NCBI GenBank assembly: GCA_965657965.1
Contig: CBFHQM010000025.1
Span: 1 to 37,645 of the forward strand
Direction: 5' to 3'
Source of the DNA: UBA8752 sp965657965
GTDB taxonomy: Bacteria; Bacteroidota; Bacteroidia; Flavobacteriales_D; Sanyastnellaceae
DNA length: 37,645 nucleotides
Within the stretch, counting starts at the first letter, position 1. Each line of letters opens with the position of its first letter. Positions 1-8,290 of the stretch are shown piece by piece. A program made the position numbers and the translations under genes. The notes below the pieces were generated by a model. That model did not search any database. It saw nothing but the letters and a program-made list of their open reading frames with translations, and was not told the origin of the DNA.

Positions 1-45
1 TCGGTACCACAAACCGATGCTCTAACCAGCTGAGCTATAGCCACC
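1..45 (-). tRNA. tRNA-His (GTG anticodon), 5' part only
   Basis: Read on the minus strand, the bases from 45 down to 1 give the 5' half of a tRNA. There is an extra G at position -1, the acceptor strand, a D-arm with GCTCAG and GGTTAGAGC, and an anticodon stem TCGGT/ACCGA enclosing the 7-base loop TTGTGGT. The anticodon is GTG, which reads histidine codons, and the extra 5' G is the hallmark of tRNA-His. The T-arm and 3' acceptor strand lie beyond the window edge. A promoter with both boxes lies directly upstream. Confidence 0.93.
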
Positions 46-56
46 GTTAAGGCCGC

Positions 57-86
57 CAAAGATAGCCCGAATCCTTATCCTCCCAA
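57..86 (-). promoter_or_regulatory. Bacteroidota-type promoter of tRNA-His
   Basis: On the minus strand a TTG (+ positions 84-86) is followed after exactly 19 bases by TATCTTTG (57-64). This fits the Bacteroidota vegetative consensus TTG-N19-TAnnTTTG. The -7 box ends 11 bases before the mature tRNA 5' end at 45, a normal distance for a short leader removed by RNase P. It is the only promoter in this window where both elements and the spacing match. Confidence 0.75.
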
Positions 87-171
87 GCCGGAGTTCAGGA
101 TCGCTTGAGAATGCCTGTTAAAACACGATATCGAGCTCGTTAGTCGGGCGAAGTGGAGGCTTCAAAAGGTC

Positions 172-3093
172 TTATTCGCAGGTGTTTTCAAACATGGAGA
201 GGAACACGATGAGGTCTGCAGCGCCAATAAAGCCGTTTCCATCGGTATCGAAAGGACACTCGGAATTGGGGGGGACTTCAAAGAAGACGCAACTGCCATT
301 TTCGCAAACGGCGTCGTCCGAGAAGTTGATTGCGGTGGGGTAGGTGCAACCAGCAAGACCAACGCAGAGGTATTCACAGCTGTCGTCATTGACATTGGCT
401 GTTGGGTCATAATTGTCTGCATCTGAATCTGTACAGCCGAGATAAACACACGTACCGTCGTCCTCAGTTGCATTGGAGTTGTAGTTCGAAGCGAGGGGGT
501 CGTCGCAGCCAAAAACTTCGTCGCTGTCGCAAACACCATCGCCATCCGTGTCGTCGGTGCAGACTCCACCGCAGTTTCCGAGGGCGTCAATTTGGTTTCC
601 GTCGCAATCGCAGTCGCCTGCTGGGATATCGGCACATCCGCAGTCATAAATGGCGCCGGGTCCATTGCAAACACCACAGTCGTCGAGCTGTCCCACGCAG
701 TCGTCTGCATCGTCACAAATTCCATCCTCATCGGCGTCGGCGGCGCAGTCGCCACCGCAGTTCCCGAGCGCATCGAGTTGATTGCCATCGCAGTCGCAGT
801 CTTCAGCGGGGATGCTCTCGCACCCACAGTCGTAGATGGCGCCGGGGCCGTTGCAGATCCCGCAGTCATCGAGCTGTCCTACGCAGTCGTCCACGTTGTC
901 ACAGATGCCGTCGGCATCGGCGTCGGCGGTGCAGTCACCGCCGCAGTTTCCGAGGGCGTCGAGCTGGTTTCCATTGCAGTCGCAGTCGCCTTCGGGAATG
1001 TCGACGCATCCACAGTCATAAATGGCGCCGGATCCGTTGCATACTCCGCAATCATCGAGCTGTCCAATACAGTCGTCCACGTCGTCACAGATGCCATCGG
1101 CATCGGCGTCGGCGGTGCAGCCGCCGCCACAAACACCGAGGACATCGAGTTCATTTCCATCGCAGTCGCAGGCATTGGGGGCCACATCGATACATCCACA
1201 GTCATAAACCTCACCTGGGCCGTTACAAACGCCACAGTCATCGAATTGACCAACACAGAAGTCCACATCGTCGCAAATGCCATCCGCATCGACGTCGATC
1301 GTGCAGTCCCCTCCGCAAATGCCAATGGCGTCGAGCTGATTTCCATCGCAATCGCAATCCTCTGCTGGAATGTCGGAGCATCCGCATTCGTAAATAGCGC
1401 CGGGCCCGTTGCAGATTCCGCAATCGTCAAGCTGTCCTATGCAGTCATCCACGTCGTCACAGATGCCATCGGCATCGGCGTCAGCGGTGCAGTCACCGCC
1501 GCAGTTTCCGAGGGCGTCGTTGGTCAGACAGGACCCGTCTTCGTCTGTAGCATCCGCATTGTAGTTGCATGCGGTTTCGTTGGTGCAGCCAGGGATTTCT
1601 TCTGAATCACAGATGCCATCTCCATCGATGTCGCCAGCACAGTCACCGCCGCAGTTTCCGAGGGCGTCGAGTTGGTTTCCGTCGCAATCGCAGTCGCCTG
1701 CTGGGATATCGGCACATCCGCAGTCATAAATGGCGCCGGGTCCGTTGCAGATCCCGCAGTCGTCAAGCTGTCCTACGCAGTCGTCTACGTCGTCACAGAT
1801 GCCATCGGCATCGGCATCGGCAGCGCATTCGCCGCCACAGTTTCCGAGGGCGTCGAGTTGATTGCCATCGCAGTCGCAGTCTCCAGCTGGGATGCCTTCG
1901 CACCCACAGTCGTAGATGGCACCAGGTCCATTGCAGATTCCGCAGTCATCGAGTTGTCCCACGCAGTCGTCCACGTCGTCACAGATGCCATCGGCATCGG
2001 TGTCGGCAGCGCAGTCACCGCCGCAGTTTCCGAGGGCGTCGAGTTGGTTGCCGTTGCAGTCGCAGTCTCCAGCTGGGATGCCTTCGCACCCACAATCGTA
2101 GATGGCGCCAGGCCCGTTGCAGACTCCGCAGTCATCGAGCTGACCCACGCAGTCATCCACGTCGTCACAGATGCCATCGGCATCGGCGTCGGCAGCGCAG
2201 TCTCCGCCACACGCATTCAGAGCGTCGAGTTGGTTTCCGTCGCAATCGCAATTCCCGGGCTCAATGCCGCTGCCTCCGCAAATTCCGCAGTCATCCAAGT
2301 CTTGACAATTGCCATCGTCTGTGTTGGCCAATTCGTCGAAATTGCAAGCCGTGTCATCGGTGCACCCGTATACCGGGATGTCCAGGTCGAGGTAAATGGT
2401 GGAGGATTGATCTCCATCCAAGAAAAACTGCGCAAATAGATTCCCGCTCAGCGTGCCGTTGGTGGTCAACTGAGCGATCAAGACCCGCTGGCTCTCACCC
2501 GCAATGCCATTGGTGTAGTTGGGTTGAGTAAACCACGTTCCGCCGGTAAGGTCGGAGAGGGTAAAGCCAGAACCCCATGCACCATTTCCTGGCTCGAACA
2601 CAGGTTGCCATGGATTGGTAGAGGATTGTAAGGTGAGGACTTCTCCTTCACCGTTGGCGGAGGAGTGAGGACCATCGATGCCGATGGTAACGAAACTGTC
2701 GAATTCGTTCGAGGGATAGAAACCCCAGGCGGATTCGAAAATTCCTGCGGAGGTCACAGCACCAAGCGGGGTAGACTGGAAGAACTGCCCTGTGGTCAAA
2801 AGGGATGCTGGCGTCGACTCGTTGCCGAAAATGGCGGAAAGTTGGTCGTCCGGATTGCCTGTCGTGACGTAGAGGCGGTAACAATTGAAGCCGGTCAAGT
2901 CTGCGTTACCGAGAGGGCCGATGTTGACTGCAACCGTATCGATTTCGATTGCATATTGTGTCGGGTCGATAGTCGTAACACTCGACAAATTATTTATAAA
3001 ATCGTCAACGGATTGTTGCTGTCCATGCACTGCAATGGACATAAAAACTGCGTAGAATACCGATAATAGTCTCTTGAAAAAAAGAGGTGACAT
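172..3093 (-). CDS. secreted Cys/Asp-rich repeat protein with dockerin-like C-terminus
   Basis: A 973-residue extracellular protein of unknown function. Residues 1-25 form a signal peptide with likely cleavage before QQQ. Residues 30-240 are a non-repetitive domain I cannot assign. A GCTDDTACNF module (243-263) leads into eight tandem 62-residue units (about 281-826). Each unit carries DxDxDGxCDxxDxC stretches, which resemble thrombospondin type-3 calcium loops, and CGxCNGPGAIYDCGC blocks with many regularly spaced cysteines. Unit four is interrupted by a 50-residue insert. Further GCxDxxAxNY modules follow. The last 30 residues (DTDGNGFIGAADL, then a hydrophobic helix and a final Cys) look like one dockerin/EF-hand half. 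No classical type IX sorting domain is visible. Calcium binding and a structural or adhesive surface role are inferences. The ATG at 3093 is favoured because the signal peptide begins there. Confidence 0.9.
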   Translation of the reverse strand: MSPLFFKRLLSVFYAVFMSIAVHGQQQSVDDFINNLSSVTTIDPTQYAIEIDTVAVNIGPLGNADLTGFNCYRLYVTTGNPDDQLSAIFGNESTPASLLTTGQFFQSTPLGAVTSAGIFESAWGFYPSNEFDSFVTIGIDGPHSSANGEGEVLTLQSSTNPWQPVFEPGNGAWGSGFTLSDLTGGTWFTQPNYTNGIAGESQRVLIAQLTTNGTLSGNLFAQFFLDGDQSSTIYLDLDIPVYGCTDDTACNFDELANTDDGNCQDLDDCGICGGSGIEPGNCDCDGNQLDALNACGGDCAADADADGICDDVDDCVGQLDDCGVCNGPGAIYDCGCEGIPAGDCDCNGNQLDALGNCGGDCAADTDADGICDDVDDCVGQLDDCGICNGPGAIYDCGCEGIPAGDCDCDGNQLDALGNCGGECAADADADGICDDVDDCVGQLDDCGICNGPGAIYDCGCADIPAGDCDCDGNQLDALGNCGGDCAGDIDGDGICDSEEIPGCTNETACNYNADATDEDGSCLTNDALGNCGGDCTADADADGICDDVDDCIGQLDDCGICNGPGAIYECGCSDIPAEDCDCDGNQLDAIGICGGDCTIDVDADGICDDVDFCVGQFDDCGVCNGPGEVYDCGCIDVAPNACDCDGNELDVLGVCGGGCTADADADGICDDVDDCIGQLDDCGVCNGSGAIYDCGCVDIPEGDCDCNGNQLDALGNCGGDCTADADADGICDNVDDCVGQLDDCGICNGPGAIYDCGCESIPAEDCDCDGNQLDALGNCGGDCAADADEDGICDDADDCVGQLDDCGVCNGPGAIYDCGCADIPAGDCDCDGNQIDALGNCGGVCTDDTDGDGVCDSDEVFGCDDPLASNYNSNATEDDGTCVYLGCTDSDADNYDPTANVNDDSCEYLCVGLAGCTYPTAINFSDDAVCENGSCVFFEVPPNSECPFDTDGNGFIGAADLIVFLSMFENTCE
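615..2253 (-). repeat. tandem 186-bp coding repeats (eight units plus one insert)
   Basis: Eight in-frame 186-base units encode the 62-residue repeats of the Cys-rich protein. They begin at residues 281, 343, 405, 467 (with a 50-residue insertion), 579, 641, 703 and 765, and a partial ninth starts at 827. Units share long near-identical stretches at DNA level, for example around the CDDVDDC and GPGAIYDCGC codons. Such arrays expand and contract by recombination and are prone to collapse in short-read assembly, so the copy number shown may not be exact. Confidence 0.9.
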
Positions 3094-3190
3094 TTGGCTT
3101 GGTTAGGTCTAACAAGGTCCAAACATTTTATGTGATGTTGGACTACGCTCACGAATTCAGGGTGTGGTGATTGGTTCGCATCTTGCATCC

Positions 3191-4363
3191 ATGCGCGTCT
3201 TGCATTTTGCCAGTTGGCATCCAAACGAGGTTCACCCCCAGCTTGGGAACTTTGTAAGACGTCACATTTCTGCCATTCCAAGTGAGGTTGAAAGTCGCGT
3301 AATCCACGCGTGGCCAGGTATTTCCGGTGATGAAGCCCGGCTTGCTCACTTGAATTTGAGCGAAGATCAGTCGGGCATTCGCACCCATTTTTTGCCCGTC
3401 AAAAATGCCAAGCCACGTCGTTGGAGAATGGCGAAAGCGTATAATCGATTTTGCGAGCGTTTGACTGCGGAGGGCTGGATTCCTGACCTGATTCATTTGC
3501 ACATTGCAGCAGAGGCTGCAGCCCCGGCAGCGGCATGGGCTAAAAAGTGGAATGTTCCCTTGGTGGTGTCTGAACATTGGACAGCGTACCACAACGAAAA
3601 CGGGCGTGATTTCCGACCCGCTGAGAGGCGAGCAATCCGCAAAACGCTGAATGCAGCAGCGCTTCATTTGCCCGTGTCTGATCACCTGGGAGAGGCCATG
3701 GCGCGCTATGCCAAGTCAGTGCCTTACACTGTAGTGCCGAATGTGGTGGACCCTTGTTTTTTGGCCGAAGAGCCTAGGTTTTATGACACCGATTCCGGCC
3801 CACTTCGACTCCTGCATGTGAGTTCATTGGTGGATGAGCACAAGAACATCTTTGGCATGCTGCGTGCGGTTGGGCAGGCGGTGGAAAAAGGGGTGGACCT
3901 GTCTTTGGATGTGTACGGAGGTGCGGGTGAGGGGCAAAAGGAAATTCCGGGGTTTACGGCGTTCGCAAAGCAGTTGAAATTGGCAGACCGGGTTCACTTT
4001 CATGGGCCCATTTCGGCACGAGAAGTGGCACACACCATGCGTGAATCTGAGGCCTTTGTTCTGTTTAGTCGCTACGAAAACTTGCCTTGCGTATTGCTAG
4101 AGGCGTGGTGCACCGGGCTGCCTGTGGTGGCCACAAACGTAGGTGGAGTGGGAGAGCACCTTGGGGTACAACCCCAACTTGGCATTCGGGTTGAGTCGGA
4201 GGACGAAGCCGCCTTGACAGGGGCCATTTTGGATTTGGCCCGGCGCAAAAGCGAGGGCAACCTTTTTGATTCAAAGGCGATCGCAGCCTACGCAGAAGCG
4301 CGTTTCACCACAGCGGCCGTGGGAGGGCAGATTCTCGAAGCTTACCGTTCGGTTTTGGAATAG
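3191..4363 (+). CDS. glycosyltransferase family 4
   Basis: A 390-residue GT-B glycosyltransferase of the GT4 family, which transfers a sugar from an activated donor to an acceptor on the cytoplasmic side of the membrane. The N-terminal half starts MRVLHFASWHPNEVHPQLG, the usual acceptor-side fold, followed by a VSEHWTAY segment. The C-terminal half has the donor-site region with LFSRYENLPCVLLEAW and TGLPVVATNVGGVGE, the conserved E-x7-E part of GT4 enzymes. I chose the ATG at 3191 over the GTG at 3164 because family homology begins there. The sugar and acceptor cannot be read from sequence. Its 3' end overlaps the convergent VanY-like gene by 22 bases. Confidence 0.9.
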   Translation: MRVLHFASWHPNEVHPQLGNFVRRHISAIPSEVESRVIHAWPGISGDEARLAHLNLSEDQSGIRTHFLPVKNAKPRRWRMAKAYNRFCERLTAEGWIPDLIHLHIAAEAAAPAAAWAKKWNVPLVVSEHWTAYHNENGRDFRPAERRAIRKTLNAAALHLPVSDHLGEAMARYAKSVPYTVVPNVVDPCFLAEEPRFYDTDSGPLRLLHVSSLVDEHKNIFGMLRAVGQAVEKGVDLSLDVYGGAGEGQKEIPGFTAFAKQLKLADRVHFHGPISAREVAHTMRESEAFVLFSRYENLPCVLLEAWCTGLPVVATNVGGVGEHLGVQPQLGIRVESEDEAALTGAILDLARRKSEGNLFDSKAIAAYAEARFTTAAVGGQILEAYRSVLE

Positions 4364-5130
4364 CCGGTCGGCAGATTCACCCCGTTCACGAACTGAGTGA
4401 GCACGTTTAGGCTGTCGGCACTGGCCGAGCCACTAAAGTTGGATTGACTCAAGTCTTGAGGAGAAATTGTGGCGTTGAAGGCCACGAGCATGGGGCCTGA
4501 AATGGGCAGGTAAGACCAGTGCCAGCGCTCCAATTCATAGCCTGTTCTACCCGTTGATTTGTCGTCGTAGACTTGGTGAAACCCGTACTCTGCCGCGTGC
4601 TGTTGCAGCCAGGCGTAGACAGCGGCCCCCTCGCCAGAAGTGAACCAGTCGTTTTCGAAGGCGTTCAAGTCGACTTCTGTACCCCAATGGTGTCGGGACG
4701 CACCGGGCATGGCGCTGTAGGTCATGATGTCCTTGGCCTTGTCGACAGCCTGCCACCCCATGTACTTGGGGCGTTCCCATTTGCGCTCCCAAATCCCTTT
4801 TTGGTAGGAGAAATTGCGCGTAGCGCTTCTCACCAACAGTCGTATGCCAGCGGCTTCTGCGCCTTTGCGCATTTGCCCATACGCGTCAAGAGCGTCTCGT
4901 CTGAGGTAGATGTTGTCCTTGTCCGTCCACGCTTTGGGCACGCGTTCGAATGCCGGATGGCCCGCTGGATCAAACTGTCCGAGCAGCTCGGCCTTGGGCC
5001 AAGTGGAGGTCACAGTACTGTCTGTTGAGACTTTACTTCTGCCCGAGCCATCTGCAGCAAGCTGTGCCGCTGGTTCGCCGCAGCTCCAGAGGAAAATCAG
5101 CGAGGCGACGACCAGCCCTGCGCGGCTCAA
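4342..5130 (-). CDS. VanY-like D-Ala-D-Ala carboxypeptidase lipoprotein (M15B)
   Basis: A 262-residue zinc peptidase that probably trims the terminal D-alanine from peptidoglycan stem peptides in the periplasm. The M15 signature SxHxxGxxxD is present at S145-H147-G150-D154, and the second motif ERWHW supplies E201 and H204; H147, D154 and H204 should bind zinc. The N-terminus is a lipoprotein signal with Cys17 in LIFLWSC. The only start that keeps the whole signal is TTG at 5130, which overlaps the trxB stop as TTGA, so translation is probably coupled to trxB. Functional linkage to trxB is not obvious. Its 3' end overlaps the opposite-strand glycosyltransferase gene. Confidence 0.88.
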   Translation of the reverse strand: MSRAGLVVASLIFLWSCGEPAAQLAADGSGRSKVSTDSTVTSTWPKAELLGQFDPAGHPAFERVPKAWTDKDNIYLRRDALDAYGQMRKGAEAAGIRLLVRSATRNFSYQKGIWERKWERPKYMGWQAVDKAKDIMTYSAMPGASRHHWGTEVDLNAFENDWFTSGEGAAVYAWLQQHAAEYGFHQVYDDKSTGRTGYELERWHWSYLPISGPMLVAFNATISPQDLSQSNFSGSASADSLNVLTQFVNGVNLPTGYSKTER

Positions 5131-6080
5131 TGCAAGCCTTTTTCCGCGAGCCAGCGCTCTGCGTCAAGTGCGGCCATACAGCCGGTGCCTGCAGCTGTAA
5201 TGGCTTGGCGATAGGTCTTGTCGCAAGCGTCTCCGCTCCAGAAAACGCCATCGGCATTGGTGTAAGAGGAGCCAGGCTTCGCGGCCACGATGTAGCCTTC
5301 TTCGTCGAGGTCGACTTGTCCGGCGAAAATGTCGGTGTTGGGTTTGTGTCCAATGGCCAAGAAGAACCCGGTGACGTCGAGCGTGCTCTCCTCCTTCGTG
5401 ACGTTGTTGACCACTCGTGCACCTTCGACCTGCTCTGCACCGAGAATGTCGACGGTCTCGGTATTGAAGTGGATTTCGATGTTGTCCATGCCCATCACGC
5501 GGTGTTGCATGGCCTTGGAGGCGCGCATTTCGTCGCGACGTACCAGCATGTGAACCTTCGTGCACAACTTGGCGAGGTAACTCGCTTCTTCGCAGGCGCT
5601 GTCTCCAGCCCCCACCACTGCCACTTCTTGGCCGCGGTAGAAGAAGCCATCACAAACGGCACAAGCCGAGACTCCGCCACCGTTGAGGCGCAGGCGAGTC
5701 TCACTTTCGAGCCCCAGCCATTTGGCGGAAGCTCCTGTGGAGATGATCACACAGTCTGCACTCACCACGTGCTTTCCTTCTTCGATTTCGACGAGCTTCT
5801 TGTCGCCGCTGAAGTCCACCTTGGTGACCCAGCCGGTTCGTACATCCGTATCGAAGCGTTTGGCTTGGTTCTCGAGGTCAACCATCATGGCGGTGCCATT
5901 GATTCCCTCCGCATAACCGGGGAAATTGTCGACGTCTGTCGTTTCGGTGAGTTGTCCGCCGGGCTGCATTCCCTGATAGAGAACGGGCTTCATGTCCGCG
6001 CGAGCGGCATAAATGGCGGCGGTATATCCTGCGGGGCCTGATCCAATGATCAGGCACTTGACGTGTTCCTTGGCTTCCAT
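5127..6080 (-). CDS. trxB: thioredoxin-disulfide reductase
   Basis: A 317-residue cytoplasmic flavoprotein that reduces thioredoxin with NADPH. The FAD-binding GSGPAGYTAA motif is at residues 13-22, the redox-active CAVC at 140-143, the NADPH-binding GAGDSA at 157-162 followed by VRRDEMRAS, and a C-terminal FAD motif GDACDKTYRQA. Length matches the bacterial low-molecular-weight TrxR family. The start is ATG at 6080. A near-consensus -7 box, TAAATTCG, lies 7 bases upstream (6088-6095) and runs into the end of the preceding pseudouridine synthase gene. Confidence 0.96.
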   Translation of the reverse strand: MEAKEHVKCLIIGSGPAGYTAAIYAARADMKPVLYQGMQPGGQLTETTDVDNFPGYAEGINGTAMMVDLENQAKRFDTDVRTGWVTKVDFSGDKKLVEIEEGKHVVSADCVIISTGASAKWLGLESETRLRLNGGGVSACAVCDGFFYRGQEVAVVGAGDSACEEASYLAKLCTKVHMLVRRDEMRASKAMQHRVMGMDNIEIHFNTETVDILGAEQVEGARVVNNVTKEESTLDVTGFFLAIGHKPNTDIFAGQVDLDEEGYIVAAKPGSSYTNADGVFWSGDACDKTYRQAITAAGTGCMAALDAERWLAEKGLH

Positions 6081-6092
6081 ATCGGTGCGAAT

Positions 6093-6875
6093 TTACTGCC
6101 CCGGACGCGGGTCTGAGCCGCTCTGCTGGACCTTTTCGTCCAACTCGAGCATCTTGTCCCACAAGCTGTCCTCTGGAGGGGGTGCGATGATGCGGACCAC
6201 TTCGCGTTTGGTGGGGTGCACGAATTCGATTCGACGGGCATGAAGGTGAATGGACGCGTTGTCGTTGGTGCGCCTTGCGCCGTATTTGATGTCGCCCTTG
6301 ATGGGGCAGTCCAGTGCAGCCAGCGTTACCCTGATTTGATGGTGGCGGCCTGTTTTGGGGTGAACCTCCACAAAATTGTAGTGGTCTCCTTTGCCCAAAA
6401 CGTAATAGTTCAGCTCAGATTCTTTGCGCCCGTCTCCGGGTTTGTCGTGCGCGTAGCTTTTGTTGCGCTCCTGGTTTTTCTTGAGCCAATTCACCACGTG
6501 CCCTTGCTCTGCCGGGGGTGTGCCTTTGACCACGGCCCAGTAGGTCTTGGCCACTTCCCGGTGTTTGAACGCCTTCATCATTCGGCTCAAGGCTTTTGAG
6601 GTCTTGGCATACAAGATCACACCGCTCACAGGACGGTCAATCCTGTGGATGGTTCCGAGCCAAGCTTCGCCAGGTTTGCTGTACTTGGTGCGCAGGTACT
6701 CGCGGATCACGTTGTCCAGCGTGCGGTCATTGGTGATGTCGCCTTGGACGATGTCACTGGAGCGCTTGTTGACTGCAATGATGTGATTGTCCTCAAAAAG
6801 GACCTCCAAGTTTTCCGGGGTGCTCATCACGATGGGCACCTTGGGCTTGTGGGCGAAGGTTTTGCCCTCGGCCAT
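6093..6875 (-). CDS. RluA-family pseudouridine synthase
   Basis: A 260-residue enzyme that isomerises uridine to pseudouridine in rRNA or tRNA. The catalytic motif appears as HRIDRPVSG (family HRLDxxTSG), with the aspartate that attacks the uracil ring. YEDNH-like and NKR segments lie near the start, and KTGRHHQIRVTLA is the second conserved block. There is no S4 domain, as in the short RluA-type proteins of Bacteroidota. The ATG at 6875 overlaps the panB stop as TGATG, suggesting coupling. The in-frame ATG at 6827 gives a more family-typical N-terminus (MSTPENLEVLFEDNH) and cannot be excluded. The modified RNA position is not predictable here. Confidence 0.9.
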   Translation of the reverse strand: MAEGKTFAHKPKVPIVMSTPENLEVLFEDNHIIAVNKRSSDIVQGDITNDRTLDNVIREYLRTKYSKPGEAWLGTIHRIDRPVSGVILYAKTSKALSRMMKAFKHREVAKTYWAVVKGTPPAEQGHVVNWLKKNQERNKSYAHDKPGDGRKESELNYYVLGKGDHYNFVEVHPKTGRHHQIRVTLAALDCPIKGDIKYGARRTNDNASIHLHARRIEFVHPTKREVVRIIAPPPEDSLWDKMLELDEKVQQSGSDPRPGQ

Positions 6876-7690
6876 CAGTACTGTTCGTTTTCGTTGGGGA
6901 AATCCTTGGCGCGAACGTCCGAGACGTACTGCCCGATGGCGTCGTGCATTTGTTGTCCCATGTCCAAGTATCGGCGCAAGAAGCGCGGGGAAAAGTCTTG
7001 GGTAATGCCCAACATGTCGGGCAAGACGAGCACTTGGCCATCGCAGCCGCCCCCTGCACCAATGCCAATGGTGGGCACATGTAGGCTTTCGCTGACTGCG
7101 GTGGCCAAGGCGGCGGGTACTTTTTCGAGTACCAGGCTAAAGCAGCCGATTTCTTCAAGGAGCTTGGCGTTGGCCTTCAGCTCATTGGCTTCTTCTTCTT
7201 CTTTGGCCCGGACCGTGTAGGTGCCAAACTTGTAAATGCTCTGTGGGGTGAGCCCCAGGTGGCCCATCACGGGTATGCCAGCGGTGAGGATGCGTTCGAT
7301 GCTTTCGCGGACTTCGGCTCCGCCTTCGAGCTTGACGGCATGGGCGCCGCTCTCTTTCATGATGCGGATGGCGCTGTTGAGGGCTTCTTTGGAATTGCCC
7401 TGATAGGTTCCAAAGGGGAGGTCGACCACAACCAAGGCTTTTTTGGCGGCCCGGACCACACCGGCGGCGTGGTAGATCATTTGGTCCAGTGTGATGGGCA
7501 GGGTCGTCTCGTGACCGGCCATCACGTTGGAGGCGCTGTCGCCCACAAGAATGACATCGACACCGGCCCCGTCTACGATGCGGGCCATCGAGTAATCATA
7601 GGCGGTGAGCATGGCGATTTTCTCACCGTTGTGCTTCATTTCCTGCAGCACCTGTGTGGTGATGCGCTTGGCGGAGGCGTGTACAGACAT
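6875..7690 (-). CDS. panB: 3-methyl-2-oxobutanoate hydroxymethyltransferase
   Basis: A 271-residue enzyme that transfers a hydroxymethyl group from 5,10-methylene-tetrahydrofolate to 2-oxoisovalerate, the first committed step of pantothenate and CoA synthesis. Typical segments are LTAYDYSMARIVDGAGVD, LVGDSASNVMAG (metal-ligand Asp), DLPFGTY, KLEGG, GHLGLTPQS and IGIGAGGGCDGQVLV. Length is normal. Other pan genes are not nearby. Upstream (7695-7706, minus) is TTAACTTGCATC, which resembles but does not match the TAnnTTTG box. Its stop overlaps the start of the pseudouridine synthase gene. Confidence 0.96.
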   Translation of the reverse strand: MSVHASAKRITTQVLQEMKHNGEKIAMLTAYDYSMARIVDGAGVDVILVGDSASNVMAGHETTLPITLDQMIYHAAGVVRAAKKALVVVDLPFGTYQGNSKEALNSAIRIMKESGAHAVKLEGGAEVRESIERILTAGIPVMGHLGLTPQSIYKFGTYTVRAKEEEEANELKANAKLLEEIGCFSLVLEKVPAALATAVSESLHVPTIGIGAGGGCDGQVLVLPDMLGITQDFSPRFLRRYLDMGQQMHDAIGQYVSDVRAKDFPNENEQY

Positions 7691-7714
7691 GGTGATGCAA
7701 GTTAAGCCCCGCCT

Positions 7715-8290
7715 TCAGAGGAAATGGCGGAAGGTCAGGTTCAATCTCGGACCGGTGACTTTGGTGCGCCGAGGGAGCGCGTGTTCATGCTCGGACTGGA
7801 GGTTTTCCATGGACAGTAGATCGCCATGATCCAAGGGTATTGTCCAGGTTTCTCGCGTGCTGCGTTGACGGATCTTAAAGTCGCGTGACGCGCCCAGGCT
7901 AACCGAGGCAATCACTGCGGGGTCGATTGCGCGCTCATTGTCTCGATGCCAGCCCATCGCGTCCTTCCCGTCGCGGTAGAGATTGCACAAGACTGCATCA
8001 AATTCTTTGCACTTTAAGTGTTTTGATATAAGTGAGTTAAGCTCTTTTAGTTCAACTGGAATATGGGTAGCGGGCCAGACAATGGAACTGTACGAATAGG
8101 CGGGCCCAAACCAAGCTGTGAGCCTAGGTTCGTCATGGGTTTTTCCATACACCGTGATTTGATTTTGTCGCCAAGGGATGGCGGCTTTCCAAGCTTCAAG
8201 GGATGCCGATTGGAGCAGGCCAGGCCAGTGTCGACAGCGGGCCACTGGTCCTGCCTTCAAGGGCGCTTCTAGGAGGGTCAAGCCGTCCAC
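7715..8290 (-). CDS. AlkB-like 2-oxoglutarate/Fe(II) dioxygenase
   Basis: A 191-residue Fe(II)/2-oxoglutarate dioxygenase of the AlkB family, closest in look to the ALKBH2/3-type bacterial proteins that reverse N-alkyl damage in DNA or RNA. Visible features are YGKTHDEPRLTAWFG, the iron ligands H115-x-D117 in GWHRDNE, the distal His170 in EHALPRR, and the 2-oxoglutarate arginines R182 and R188 in RLNLTFR. The start is GTG at 8290, the best available because the AlkB fold begins soon after. This start lies inside the last 13 bases of an antiporter remnant, so the gene probably now depends on tat operon transcription. Confidence 0.88.
   Translation of the reverse strand: MDGLTLLEAPLKAGPVARCRHWPGLLQSASLEAWKAAIPWRQNQITVYGKTHDEPRLTAWFGPAYSYSSIVWPATHIPVELKELNSLISKHLKCKEFDAVLCNLYRDGKDAMGWHRDNERAIDPAVIASVSLGASRDFKIRQRSTRETWTIPLDHGDLLSMENLQSEHEHALPRRTKVTGPRLNLTFRHFL

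Noticed and set aside
615..2253. CRISPR-like array, suggested by regular repeats
   Set aside because: The units are 186 bases, in frame, translated into a coherent Cys-rich protein, with no short repeat/unique spacer structure and no cas genes.
402..2531. Long open frames on the + strand opposite the Cys-rich repeat gene (for example 592-1605 and 1569-2531)
   Set aside because: They follow the 186-base periodicity of the real gene, lack any recognisable domain or export signal, and arise because the Asp/Cys/Gly-rich codons contain no stops when read in reverse.
3094..3190. Promoter for the repeat-protein gene in the divergent spacer
   Set aside because: Only AATGTTTG, one mismatch from the -7 box, with no -33 TTG; too weak to list.
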